DNA of 64,000 bases from Hippasteria phrygiana (GCA_037893225.1 JAZGUH010000765.1:248001-312000), one strand, 5' to 3'. Positions 44,050 to 55,287 are shown, counted from the stretch's first letter. Numbers and translations: made by a program. The notes: generated by a model not told the origin, from the sequence alone.

Positions 44050-44262
44050 GTGTCAGAGGTCAAGTACTGAGGTCAAAGGTAATTTGCTGTCACGTTCTAA
44101 AATAGGCTGGAATTGTCCAACTTTTCTCCTTTGAAAACTGGAAGTCCGAATCAAACTTGGGTCATGCATGCACTATTGTAACCTTTATATGATGGTCGGG
44201 TCAAAGGCCAAGTACTTAGGTCAAAGGTCATGTCAGGTCAAGTTGTAAAAGAGGCTGGATTT
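44050..44262 (+). repeat. Diverged duplication rich in AGGTCA words
   Basis: Two blocks 148 bp apart share AG(G)TCAAGTACT.AGGTCAA and AGGT(AA/CA), then .GGCTGGA.TTG. The second has AGGTCAAAGGTCA at 44218-44230, a perfect direct repeat with one base spacing (DR1), the preferred site of RXR/HNF4/COUP-TF type receptors, followed by GTCAGGTCAAG. Function as a response element is speculative. Confidence 0.45.
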
Positions 44263-44460
44263 GTAATATTGGTCATTGTGCTATTGTGCCAATTGAGGTA
44301 TCAGAACGTGCAGAGAACATGATTAACGTTTAAGCAGGCGAGACGCGTGGTTCGAGAACCACCTTGTTTATACATTTTGACTGTTGGAAAGTTACAAGAT
44401 AACCTCGCAATCAGCATTTTTGGGTTTTTCACAACACAAACCTGGTCAAAAAGTGGTGGG

Positions 44461-44545
44461 GGATATATGCCCCCCCCCCCCCCCCCCGTGATTTACGCCC
44501 ATGGGGTCAGGGAATTATCAGGTCGGGGAACTAGACTATTTCTAA
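44461..44545 (+). repeat. C-tract repeat, copy 2
   Basis: GGGGGATATATG, 18 C (44470-44487), GTGATTTACGCCCATGGGG, AGGGAATTATCAGGTCGGGG, AACTAGACTA. Pairs with 4516-4900. Confidence 0.55.
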
Positions 44546-45168
44546 CGATTGTCGGCCGACAATCATTGGAAAACGATATTTAAATTTCCGCTTTTCTTGA
44601 AAACGACAGCACACCGAGTGCCATGATTTCACGGGATGCTTGAGACTGCTATTTACTTACAGTCTAGTACGGTTGTTCGTAATAATTCACTAGTTTTGTT
44701 TTTTAATGTTTGCAAATGTTGTATACTACCTTTAATGAGGTGATGAGGCCCTACATGCTGAGGTGGTCAAATGAAGTTAAGACACCTTAAAGCAGTCAAC
44801 ACGGTGTGTCTAGCAGACCTGTCGCAACTCCTGTGGTGTTCCATATAGCGTGCCTTTAACCTCAAAATCATAGACGATTTGGCGAGAATATGTACTTCCA
44901 TGCACACCGTATGGGAGCAGTAACGTGTGCAGTGTCCTATTTTATGAAAATATTTTGTTTTTCTGACTGAGCTAAAACCGGCAAACTACAATTATGTGGT
45001 CTTGTGAGAAGAAAGCGGAATTTTCTATTTACAATTTTTTTTAAATATTAGAAACTCATGAAGTTATTACCAATCTCAATCATCCTGTGAAATGATGGCA
45101 CCTAGTGTGCTGTCGTAAAATTGTTATCGTTTTTCAACGATTGTTCCGCTTAACAATCGTTGGAAAAA
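44542..45168. repeat. Segment bounded by two AACGATTGT hairpins
   Basis: A hairpin TAACGATTGTCGG/CCGACAATCATTGG at 44542-44569 and another TTTTCAACGATTGTT / AACAATCGTTGGAAAA at 45131-45167 carry the same stem word. They may be the ends of a single 630 bp element, or two copies of a palindromic element. The stretch between has no gene. Confidence 0.45.
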
Positions 45169-45572
45169 AATCACGATTTAAAAAAAATACTGTCCTCTAT
45201 TGACCGAATGTTGTTAGTCCGCGCTGCGTCTGAAATGGGATAACAATCCGAAAACGGGCGCAAGGTTGCGTGTCTACGCGTAGTGTACCGAAGTGTAGGC
45301 CTATAGAACGCGTACAGTGTACCGAAGCGACGGGTTGTAACCAGTCGGCTCGCGTAGTTTGTGACCAATTGAAAACGATCCCGTTTACAAAAAATGGGCT
45401 CATTTTACAAGACGGCGCTCTAACAAATCCAGTTAACTGCCGCCCGACGGTTGAAAACGAACACCGTTTTTCTCTCGTTTTTTTCGCCATCTAAGAACGC
45501 AAAAACTTTGAACAGGTCAGTCCGATCTACCTAACATTCTCATTGCTGAGAGGTAAAGACAGACTATAGACT
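45169..45572. other. Unassigned stretch
   Basis: A direct repeat ACGCG(T)A..GTGTACCGAAG occurs twice (about 45275-45330). No gene recognised. Confidence 0.4.
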
Positions 45573-45753
45573 CAGGCGCGGATCCGGGGGGGGGGGGTGT
45601 CGAACCACCCCCCCCCCCCCCCCCCGCTCGTTGCATTTTTTTTGTTTTTGCTTTGCTTGTAGGGGCCTACGCTTTGCAAAAACAGGTCATATTTTGCCTA
45701 TGGGTGAGAACAAAACAAAGAGGTTAAATGGCGCCACCAACGGTGAGAAAGTG
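45573..45753 (+). mobile_element. Paired G/C-tract element, copy 2
   Basis: CAGGCGCGGATCC, 12 G, TGTCGAACCA, 18 C, GCTCGTTGC, CTTGTAGGGGCCTACGCT, CAGGTCATATTTTGCCTATG, AACAAAACAAAGAGGTTAAA, TGGCGCCACCAACGGTGAGA. The downstream half is close to copy 1. Confidence 0.85.
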
Positions 45754-46110
45754 TGTCAGTCACCCCCCCCCCCCCCTCCCCCCCTCCCCCCCTCCCCCCC
45801 CTCCCCCCCCCCCCCCCCCGCTTGTAAATGTTTTTCGCACACGAAACATTTTGGGAGTCACCTTTCTTTGCAAATTGCAGAACCCCCCCCCCCCCCCCCC
45901 CTGCAAAAAATCATGGATCCGCCCCCGAGACTAAAGCATATGAAACAAGATATGGGGCAAAGGGAACCCCCTCTTTTGTGTTGGTCATTGTGTTCCCGGA
46001 ATCTCAGGAATTCTTTTCAGAAATCTAGGGGGATGTGTTATGTAACAATAGTGTGGAGTGTGTTTTGGGTATAGGGACCAAAGGGGGGGGGGGGGGGGGG
46101 GGGGGTTACC
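45754..46110. repeat. C-rich and G-rich low-complexity block
   Basis: (C5-8 T)n from about 45764 to 45819, another C run at 45883-45901 followed by TGCAAAAAATCATGGATCCG (in complement a CGGATCC end plus G run, as in the tract elements), and a G run at 46084-46105. Poly-proline frames here are shadows. Confidence 0.75.
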
Positions 46111-46603
46111 CCTATGCCCCATATCGTGCTGGGTATCCATATTGTGCTGGGTATCGACTATCGCTATAGACTAGTCACGTTTGGTACCAAGACGTCCACA
46201 AGCGGTACTGTAAACAGCCGTGTAGGTACAAGTTTTGCACGCTGTATTGTGCGTGTCATGCAGACATGATGAAGCGTCGGACGATGCGTTTGTCGAGGCG
46301 GCGGGACCAAAATCTCCGGGATTGGCCGTGCGGACTCAGCGGAATTAGCAGCATGGATGAAACGATAACAGGGTGCTTAAGATGGAACGAACTGACCTTT
46401 AACGCTTACTCCCCGTGGTAAGCAAATGCTCGAAGCACTTATTTCTTTTAGACACAGATGGTGGGTACCGAATGCAAACATTTCTCTTGGTTCCTTGGAC
46501 TCGTATAGGAGGATAAAAGGTGACTGTAAGTCAATTAACTGCTGGAGGAGGTCTAGCACCAACTGCCATGATATCTGATCAGACATTTCACACCAGTTTG
46601 CCA
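46111..46603. other. Unassigned stretch
   Basis: A CATATCGTGCTGGGTATC tandem pair lies at about 46121-46157. No gene recognised. Confidence 0.4.
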
Positions 46604-46785
46604 GTGAACTTTCGTGCTTAATTCCGTGGGTTTCCCCAGAATAATAATTCTGGGGTTTTCCTCCCACTTCTAAAACTGAACATTTCTTCGTCGTCTGCCT
46701 ACAGTCTTCAGGCTCTCGAGCTACAGTGAGACATGCGCTTTTGGAGAATCCTTGATTTCATTACCAGAAAGAATTTAATAAATCT
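46604..46785 (+). mobile_element. tRNA-derived SINE, family A, headless copy 3
   Basis: Begins in the body: CTTAATTCCGTGGGTTTCCC, AATTCTGGGGTTTTCCTCC, CACTTCTAAAACTGAA, TTTCTTCGTCGTCTGCCT, ATGCGCTTTTGGAGAATCC, TTCATTACCAGAAAG. The tRNA head with both pol III boxes is missing, as expected for 5' truncation during retroposition. Confidence 0.8.
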
Positions 46786-47252
46786 GCCTTCTGAAATCGG
46801 TCACTGTCCGTTGAGGGGAACTTTAAATACAACTGTCCCTTTTAACGACAACACACAAACAGTATCGACCATTACCAAATTAGCGAGTCATTCAAGTCAG
46901 TACAACAGTGCAGTACCTTGGTTGGGTATGGGTGGGGGTGCGTTGAGGCGCTTTACTTGATATCACTGGCCACTGACCAGCGGTAATGGTATAGGATATC
47001 GTTGTATATAGCGGAAGCTGAAAAAATTATGAAAATTAAACGAAGAGCTCAGTGTTGAAATGCTCTTCGTATGCACGATAATCACCTCTTTCCACGCGGG
47101 AAAAGATATGCTTGCCTTGCTCACAAACACCGTTTCCAATAATTAAGGTAAGTCTTTGTTTTAATATATAAGAACCATCAATAATTTGTTTTTCTTATTT
47201 GAACATAACTGTTACTGCAATGTGTTTAGATTTTTACTGTTTGTAATCAATG
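46786..47252. other. Unassigned stretch
   Basis: Nothing recognisable. Confidence 0.4.
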
Positions 47253-47374
47253 TGGCAGCATACATACCGGTCCTTTTTGCCGGCTCTGAGCGTGCGCACG
47301 TAGTTCTGAGCATGCGCACGACTGGTGAGAACAATAGGAAAAGGATTGGCATGTCTGCTGCCACCACGCGTCTC
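47253..47374. mobile_element. MITE with GGTGGCAGCAGACA ends, copy 1
   Basis: GTGGCAGCATACATACCGGT and CCTTTTTGC at the left; ATTGGCATGTCTGCTGCCAC, CACGCGTCTC at the right. The centre has GTTCTGAGCATGCGCAC, itself palindromic. Pairs with 59030-59160. Confidence 0.8.
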
Positions 47375-47410
47375 AAAAGTCTCCCATTGTATAAATAATC
47401 TTGTATATTT

Positions 47411-47442
47411 GAATCAAGGTGGCTTTCCGGCCACCTTGATTC
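47411..47442. repeat. Perfect 13 bp hairpin
   Basis: GAATCAAGGTGGC, loop TTTCCG, GCCACCTTGATTC. It follows the MITE by 36 bp. Confidence 0.85.
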
Positions 47443-49826
47443 CAATTGAATACTAAACCAGAATATTAATCATCACAGCGAACGTGTTGGCACCAAACGA
47501 CGACTACAGTCTAGCCAGTGACCCCCTTGACCAATCTGCATGATCGCTTGATCAGAAGTTTCGGACAATTTGTTGTCATCATTATTTTTTGTCATATATC
47601 TGCAACATTTTTATCAGCAATGTTTTACCATCTGAATTAACCAAGCCAGAATTTATAACAAAATGTTTTCAACAAAATTTGACATCACACTCGTTAACTC
47701 CTATTCCTTATTTGGAATGCGCATTTGAACATAATTATTTATTATGGAATTTGCGCAGTAGAAATGAATAAATTATTGAAAATTATTATTATTATTCTCT
47801 CGAAATTTGGTTGAATTTTAGGGTCAAAACTTCAAGGTTTCATCACGACAACAAAAATACAATCACTTATTTATTTTTCCTTTCCCGCTCCACAATAGCT
47901 GGTATCACCCTCCCCCCCCCCCCCAAAAAAAAAAAAACCCAAAAAACAACAAACAAACAAACAAACAAACAAAAACAAAACCACAATCGACACAACGGCT
48001 TCAGAATTGTCTTGTTGACCGGTCATTTAATTTGACCTTTGCGATATATCTAAAGTGCGATGTAAATGATTGTAAGCGCGTGGAGTTCAGTTTCATCATC
48101 GTGTTATGCAAATATGTATATAACCTGCCTATACAATGCCAAACCGCTGTCACCATCAAGCACATACACGATGAAATTGAAGACTCTTTGTCTGTGATAG
48201 ACTCTTTGGTGCCCAGCCATCATGAATTGAGAATCTAAAGTGGTGAATGGTGATTGGTTTTCACGTGCTGATCAAATTCAAGGTTTGGAATGCTACAGAA
48301 ATACAAAACAAAATTGAATGGAAGACACAGGTAAAGATCGCCGGTATCAGTGTTCCAAGGTTGAGTTAGTCTGTTGGAAGTTGAGTTGTAAAGAGAAACG
48401 AAAGTACGGCTTTTCGCTGCTCCGCCATTTTGAAACTGTGCCTTAAAGCCCGATCGCATTCGTCAGCAAATTGACCGCGAAATATAGGAATAATAAAGGT
48501 TCATACAATTTTCGCAGCTTAATGTGCTTTAGGTAGGTCTTATTTTACCTGAAATCGATTGAAACTTATGAAATACTTTTCCCAGCGAGGCAAGACAAAA
48601 TCATTTTCTAATTTGTCTTACCCCCAAATGATTCCGAAATAGCTGGTCACCTACGTCTTTAATGTTTTTTTTCGTTTGTAGACTTACTACTGTGCAAACG
48701 GGGACAGAAGCCGGTTTTTGCCAAAAACCTCGTTTATATGGTTATTATACAAATGCTTGTGGCTATTGTGCCAATGCTTTGTAAGTGCAGTCTACTTTTT
48801 ACCTTAAAGAAATGACATTTTGCTCCGAAATTATGGTCGGAAGCTATTTAACCAACTCTGACCTTTGACACCATATATTTTAATTTCTTGTGAAATCTAA
48901 ATAAAAAGCCAAAATATTTTTGGCAGGTTCTTTAACAATTGTGATTAGGTTTTCAACCATTCATAGTCACTATGAATGGTTAAAAACTCACTGTTGAACC
49001 AAGTCATAACGTCCCGTTTTTATGATGTCATTTTATCGGAATTTGGATCTACGACTGTTTGCTGCGCGGCTCTTGCTTTCAAGATGCTTAATAGAGCGTG
49101 TAAGTTGACCCCGAGAACGTACGAGAGTTTACGAGAATCCGAACTTCCGGGCACTTCGAATAGGAGCTTCAACGTGTAAAGCGAGTAGTTTTCTTGAAAT
49201 AATTTGTTTTGACGCTGTTCTTTTTACTCAAGGTAGATACAAACTTTTAGCAAAATATTATTTTTCATTTCAATTTACAAAATGTGAACGATATATCAAA
49301 TTAGGGAAAAGGAGAACGAAACAGTCCAGTACGTCATACGTACGTCATTCCCCATTGTTCTGGTGGTTCACGCGCCAGACCTAATAGCGTAGACCAAATG
49401 CAGTATAGGGCGGTCGTCGTACGTTCATTTATGTCCGCAGCGTGCGCATGCAGTACAGGGGTTTTGGGGGCCTGGCTTTCTCTTTCCGACAACGAGCCAA
49501 TCACGTTGCAACCTGACGCTCAGGTCAAACATTTTTTCCTACTTTTCTTCAATAATTTAGACAGTCGTGCATGTTTTCATATATTGTAAAATTAATTTTG
49601 AATTTATCATCCATATTTATGGCCGTTTCATGGTTCAGATCTTCGTTAAAACAAAGTATTATAGAAAACAAAATCAACCACACGTAAAAGTCCTATAGCC
49701 AGCGGCTCGGAGGTGCCCGGAAGTCCAATCGTGACCTTTATGCGCGAGACTTACACGGTCTATTGTCACCAATGTCTGCCACTGTAATAATTGCACACCT
49801 AATAGAGAAATCCCACAACGACGAGT
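47443..49826. other. Unassigned stretch, no gene seen
   Basis: Includes a C run then A run and (CAAA)n at 47911-47985. The GACTTCCGGGCACTTCGA-like phrase at about 49136-49160 recurs inverted near 49700-49725 with AATAGA(G/C)CGTGTAAGT, so about 49088-49770 may be an element with inverted ends. Otherwise nothing recognised. Confidence 0.4.
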
Positions 49827-50027
49827 TTAGCGCCGATATCTGCGCACTTCCGCGTTTGAAAACGAGGATCTCAATGTCACAGTAAACAACTTTATGCTGA
49901 TCGTGCGCCTGCGCTGCTTTTTATGGCCTGATTCATTCATGCATGAATGAATGTGCTAAAAAAGCGTTGTTTTGTTTGACACTGACATTCTCGCTTTCAA
50001 CCCAGAAGTGCGCAGAAGGGGCTAATG
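49827..50027. mobile_element. Fold-back element with ATGCAT core
   Basis: CTGCGCACTTC...TTTGAAAACGAGGAT at the left pairs with ATTCTCGCTTTCAA...GAAGTGCGCAG at the right. The centre ATTCATTCATGCATGAATGA is a perfect palindrome. Half of a relative is at about 25490-25600. Confidence 0.7.
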
Positions 50028-51611
50028 TGAAATTCCTCCATTCAGTGCATAATAATTCGCAATGGCAAATCAAACTGGCCACCGTTTGTCAAATATTTCA
50101 ATCGATCTGAAACTAACATAATTAATTTGTTCGTTGATAAAAATTATCAAAAACTATTCGCTTACGGTATGAAAAGAATCATGATCCCCCAAGTGGGAAA
50201 TGATATCACAATATCGTAAAATGAAGGTCCGCGTGCTTCACTAATACAAGTCAGTTTAAATCGGATTCAAGTGCATTCAAGCGGATTCAGTTTACACAAT
50301 AAAACGGGAAAACAAGACTTCCTAATCAGTCAAATGTGTGTTTTCGAAATAACCAGCCTCCTAAGAAGTTACCACCATAGCATTCCTATAATAATTAGGC
50401 TTGAGAGAAACCGCTTCCTTTGCTGCTTGATTCTACCAAAGCCACAGAACAATATTGACTTCGTCTTTGCCCAAGAGAGGAGAGAGAGAGAGAGAAAAAA
50501 TATATCCTGCGGACAGGCGGGTCTTGGAGTCCCAGAGAATGGGGCCCCCGCGGAGGGATAATTCGAATTAACGGCCGAGTGGCGAGCGAGCGCGCAGTGT
50601 CACACCGCGTCAAGGGAGTACGGATGAGTTACCTCACCGCCCGGGACAGCCGGCTAATTGAGACGATTTGGCCGGGAGCACACGCTTCGACGGAGAGAGC
50701 AGAACTCGGCGTTTCTCGGGGAGAGCTAGAAAGGAAGAAAACACATGAAGGATGACGGAGGGTACCTCCATGGTTTGACAGTGGGAGAAATGTTTGCGCG
50801 CCGGAAACAAACAGAATTAGGTCTTTAGGGGTTAAACTGTATAATAGCAGACTAGGCCTGGTTGCGGAAAGGAGAGGGGGTTACTTTATTCGGACAGTTA
50901 TCGATTGGCAGGTTAATTTAGTAAAACGCCAGCCTTACTCGGTGGGAATTTGATCGCCATAAATTGAATGAAAAATATGCCACTGCAGGATGTTGGTCGG
51001 GCACTGCGTAATAAATATAAGTTCATATTTCGAATAAAATAATCCGCTGGAGCGAACTGAATTTGAACCTTTATTTTTTTTTTCCTAAAGAATAAGGTTG
51101 TATATCTGACTAAAGACTTTGTCCCAATTGTTGATTTTCAGGCAAATCGTTTTTGTGAGCCACAGTGCATACCCTGAAACAGGCGCACGCCTTTATTAAA
51201 CCCAACTCTAGTAGGGGTGTTGAGTTCATGGTGTGACGCAATTGCCTTCAAACATCAACCTAGTTCGGCGGCCTATATTAAGAGATTTTCACCAGACAAA
51301 CATCGGCAACAACAACAACAAAGTGAAATTGGCGCAATTTCATTGTCCACGTATTCCCCGGTGCAATTAAACCCGCAACTCCCCGCCGGCCACTGACCAG
51401 GTGACGAACCATGCACCATATTACAAGACAGCCAGCGCGATGATTGAATGCTCTGACGTAGAGGCTACGTCACTAGAGCACGTTCAAGTCCATCAGTAAA
51501 CATGAAGTAGATGGGGGAGTGGTGGGGGTGTCCGCTTGGTGCATACTGGTAGTGGGGACGCTAACTAGCGTCTTAGGTTTTTAGGTCTTAGGGTTTTAAG
51601 TTAAAGTCTAG
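50028..51611. other. Unassigned stretch with CpG-rich block
   Basis: A GA-rich run lies at 50478-50500. From about 50510 to 50740 the sequence is CpG-rich, with GATAATTCGAATTAACGG and GGCTAATTGAGACG words of homeodomain type. This is a candidate conserved non-coding or promoter block. No exon recognised. Confidence 0.35.
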
Positions 51612-51841
51612 TACAGTTATGCCACAAATTATTCATACCCATGCCAAATTCGGGGTAATGTGAATCATTTTATTTATTATTTCTACTTTTATGCTAATGA
51701 CGTAAAACCAAAATATATGTAGATTTGTACATGCCAAAGTAAAGCGTAAGTTCCGCCAATCCAGCTTTTATGTATGAGAGAAAAGCAAACTACCAGATTT
51801 TTTATAGAGTACCGGTATGAATAATTGTGGGCATAACTGTA
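51612..51841. mobile_element. Tc1-like MITE with TA duplication
   Basis: Ends CAGTTATGCCACAAATTATT and CATACC, matched in complement at the right (GGTATGAATAATT...GGGCATAACTG), each bordered by TA. The CAGTT(A/G)TG start is typical of Tc1-family inverted repeats. 230 bp including TA, no ORF. Confidence 0.8.
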
Positions 51842-52080
51842 TAATACATAATGCCTATTATGATTGAAGCCAGTAGACGTCAAGTTGGTTTCAAACCTTA
51901 CTTATTTCTCTTCTGTGGCAGGTCATTGTCCGTTCTTGTTAAATAAAGTAAAAACCCTGCACCATAAAAAGTCCACCGGCGAGGATATTACTATACACTG
52001 GGGACAAGGTTGTCACAGTATTTTTTTCGGCACAGTAAGATGGCGGACGGAGGGTTTAACTCCACGGACGTATTGCGAGT

Positions 52081-52190
52081 CCAGGGGTGCGTTCCCCTCA
52101 TGCGAACGTTGCCAACGTTGGTTGGCCAACTACGCGAACAATGCACAAAACAAGGGCGAACGTTGGCGTTATAGTGGAACGCATCCCTGG
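52081..52190. mobile_element. MITE with CCAGGGGTGCGTTCC ends
   Basis: CCAGGGGTGCGTTCC at the left and GGAACGCATCCCTGG at the right, with a repeated (GC)GAACGTTG(C/G)C word inside. It is followed after 3-4 bases by another MITE. Confidence 0.8.
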
Positions 52191-52194
52191 TTAG

Positions 52195-52320
52195 GCCGTG
52201 TCCGGATTACTTGGCTGCGGCTCGAAATTATAATACACACATGTCTATGGTAGTGGCTGCAGCCACATCACATAGTCTTATGTGTAATTTCAAGCCGCAT
52301 CCAAGTAATTCGGACACGGC
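52195..52320. mobile_element. MITE with GCCGTGTCCG ends
   Basis: GCCGTGTCCGGATTACTTGG and CTGCGGCTCGAAATTA at the left, TAATTTCAAGCCGCATCC and AAGTAATTCGGACACGGC at the right. 126 bp hairpin. TTA lies next to the left end and TTTA next to the right, so a Harbinger-like TTA duplication is possible. Confidence 0.8.
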
Positions 52321-54269
52321 TTTATTCATATACGCCCGTGCCTGCTTATGGCGGAAGGTGCGCAATGAAAACATGCCCGGGGTAAACCTCCATAGTGAAT
52401 AAAGACAGGTGCACAAGGAACAAGACTAAAACAAAATAAGCCATCAAATTAAACAGCTTCCATAGCAGTTAAGAAAAAGTTCCGGTCTGTCAAGAACAGT
52501 ATTCACAAGGTACCGGTAATCTTTAATCAGATATGGTGATGGTAGTGATAATAGCAATTAGCGATGGGGTTTGATTGTGGTGATGGTGGGGCTGTGGATG
52601 GTGATGGCGATGGTGGTGACGTGGTCATAATAACAAGTCTTGCAAAACCTACGCTCATTGTATACACTGCAAAAACACCATGACACCAGTATCTACATTG
52701 AAAGAAAGGTTCAAAAATACCGCATGGTGATAATTTAATACCACGGTTTTTGCAGATGTTTTCAAGTCCAACTTACATATATGAAAATCTTAACACTATG
52801 TGAAGGATTCGATTATAGAATACAGACATGCATTGATTAATACCACTTGAATCAGTACAAGATAGAGCAACGATTACTATCTATTTAGAATCGCGTAAAT
52901 GAAGTCTGTGACATATTAATTAAATCACATTAGTTATAATTGACGCAAACGTGTAAAATCTGAGGCCAACACAAATTAGCGCACACAATTCGACAGGGTT
53001 GTCAAAGGTGGTGAACTCGCGAACGGCACAAGGCACTTGGCCACCGATGCCTACGATTTCAAATTCATTAATTGTATAACACAATTAAGAGGTTTTTTTT
53101 TTTAAATAAAAATAAACACCAAATAATTGCCAGTTTGTCAGACCTGAGAACATTGCTAAGCTGGAAGGAGCACTTCAATGCAATACGAAGTTTGTCATTA
53201 CTGGGGCATTAACCTCACTTTGACCATGTGTTTTCTTTCTCCATGCTTTGACGTACATGACTATAGAATGGAACGATCAATATGCCAATTCATGTTGTCA
53301 TGCAAATTGATCTTGCCGTTCAAGTTCCTAATTACACACAACGTCAATGCAAATGTTGCTCACATTGTCTCACCTTTCATGATTAGTTTTGTAAATAAAC
53401 GTTTGGCGCCCTGATGTTCAAATACTGGCAGATTTTTTTCCCAAAGGCTTTTTCAGGATTTCACTTAATTCAGTCGCCGTAGACTAATTACCAATGGAGA
53501 GTTCCGTCAAATGATAGGAGATTTCGACAACTGCAGTTACTAATAAGTCTGGCATGCACGTGCATTTTGAGACTCTTCCGGAACCTAGGCTGTTCGATCT
53601 TGTGTTATTCCCTACATGGAAAGAGGCAGAAAATGCAGAACGGGATGGTAATACGTTTATACAAAGCCAATTATTCCCGGGGGAAAAATAAAACCGCCAA
53701 ATATCCCCTCGAGTAACGCGCCCTTCGATCGTCACCAAGAGGTGTATTCGCCCTCTTACTGGGACACTCGGCTAAACGGAGTACCGTGAAGAGACCAAAC
53801 TACCCGCGTGCGAGGACGAGTATATACGCGGTAATTAAAACTGCATTGTAAAATTAGAACGGGCCGGCTGAATCTGGGACTTTCCCGCGAGCCTGGGGCC
53901 TGGTACACTGTGGAAATCTGGTAAAACACTATTTTATATGATGGCTAGTGGCTGTGCACGGGTCTGCATACTCTCTGAACAAAACAAGTTGGCTTATTTC
54001 ATGTGTATAGAGGTAAGATCTGGTACAGTAATTTACAAGGATACAAACGAGGAAACGTTTACATTTAAAGTGCTTCAAATACTCTCCCCACCATCTTGGT
54101 CAGGACTTTATATTGTTCCTACACACTAACCCATCCCCATAGACTAAGCACATGTTTACTCGTGAGGACCCCTTCCAGACAAAAGAAAAAACGTGAGGAC
54201 AGTATTGTTCCCTTTGTTATAGCCTCTTTTTTGTCATCACAGTACGTCAATAATAATACACTGTTACAT
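52321..54269. other. Unassigned stretch
   Basis: A degenerate GATGGTGATGG stretch lies at 52540-52625. No exon or repeat partner recognised in the remaining sequence. Confidence 0.45.
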
Positions 54270-54511
54270 ACACTGTCAAAGCAGTGAACACATAACGCGT
54301 TTATAATCTAAACACCAATGAACACTGAAACACTTGGGCGTTTATATCATAAATACAATGTGTTTAGAAGCGTACGTTCAAACACATGTTTAACTGGGTT
54401 GAAATTCAAACATGTTCAGCGTTTATTCATAAACGTGTCGAAATGTTTATAAAGTGTTACAGATTTCCGTTTAATTTTGTTTCAGAAGTTAAACACATGG
54501 ATTTACAGTGT
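54270..54511. mobile_element. GTTTA-type element, subfamily 2, complete copy
   Basis: Ends ACACTGTCAAAGCAGTGAA and, in complement, ACACTGTAAATCCATGTG. Filled with TAAACAC, GTTTATA, AACATGTT words. Its left two thirds are the inverted relative of 28385-28545. At 242 bp it defines the unit length of this subfamily. Confidence 0.8.
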
Positions 54512-54525
54512 AGTTTTTCTAGCAG

Positions 54526-54838
54526 GTGAAACATGCCATTTATTTGGTTCATGCTATCCATGGCCTGAGATCAAGATATCACACAATTCCGTATGCAAAA
54601 GGGACCCAGTCGCCCAATACAAGGGAAGGATGTGTTTCTTTTGCTGATAGAGCATTCCCTGTATACGGCCCCAGAATCTGGAACAAGTTCCCAGAATACA
54701 TCAGAGACACCAGGTCATTGCATGCATTCAAGACACTCCTGAAAGCTCACCTGTTTCAGGAGGCGTACCATCAATAATTATTCATCACTTTGTGCCTCAG
54801 CGCCTTAGAGCAAACTTTTGATTTTATCGCTTTTAAAA
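54526..54838 (+). pseudogene. LINE 3' fragment (RT C-terminal tail)
   Basis: The frame to 54777 encodes EGCVSFADRAFPVYGPRIWN and KFPEYIRDTRSLHAFKTLLK then AHLF. The GPR-W-N-x-P...R..SLxxFKxxLKxHLF pattern is the usual C-terminus of CR1/L2/Jockey-type polyproteins. After the stop come CTCAGCGCCTTAGAGCAAAC and a TTTTATCGCTTT sequence, a common LINE 3' UTR form. Only the last about 60 codons are intact; the catalytic part is missing. Confidence 0.75.
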
Positions 54839-54841
54839 TGT

Positions 54842-54943
54842 CGTTGGTCTGTCGGTCGGTCTGTCTGTCGGTCGGTCTGTCGGTCGGTCGGTCAGTCGGT
54901 CGGTCAGTCGGTCGGTCGGTCAGTCGGTCGGGCGGTCGTGGTT
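54842..54943 (+). repeat. (GGTC)n-type microsatellite
   Basis: About 100 bp of CGGT units with TGTC and CAGT variants, directly after the LINE 3' end, so it may have grown from the LINE tail. Confidence 0.9.
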
Positions 54944-55176
54944 ATGCATACAAGCTTATCTTTTATTCAAACCAGGGTAATTGCTTAATATGCAATGCCA
55001 GTGCTCCCTTAAAACTCCACACGTTATAGGTTGTGCAAAATTAGTAACACCTGATAATACTACATACATGTATTCTGATTTGTTCAACATCAATAGCCGT
55101 TGGTCAACACCAAACAGCCGTCTGTTCCCTTACGGCTCACCCCAATCTCGTCTCCCTATTCCAACTAGTCTTGGTT
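54944..55176. other. Unassigned stretch
   Basis: Nothing recognisable. Confidence 0.4.
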
Positions 55177-55287
55177 CCAAGACGTTACTGTCTGATACTT
55201 ATTATCAACAGAGGGCGCAATTTATAGGCTGTCACCGGCGGGCGAGCGCGCGATCAATCACGGAGTTACAGTAACGTCTTGGATATT
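55166..55287. mobile_element. MITE with CCAAGAC ends, copy 1
   Basis: CCAAGACGTTACTGT at 55177 and its exact complement ending at 55282. Outer sequence TAGTCTTGGTT on the left and ATATTTCT on the right is shared with copy 2 at 57806-57986, so the element extends past the perfect repeat. Confidence 0.8.

Noticed and set aside
45631..46074. 147-codon proline-rich frame
   Set aside because: Generated by C-rich low-complexity sequence and the G/C-tract element.
47411..47442. Intrinsic terminator
   Set aside because: Strong hairpin but no T run, and the genome is eukaryotic.
54790..55029. 79-codon frame rich in VGRSVGRS
   Set aside because: Translation of the (GGTC)n microsatellite.
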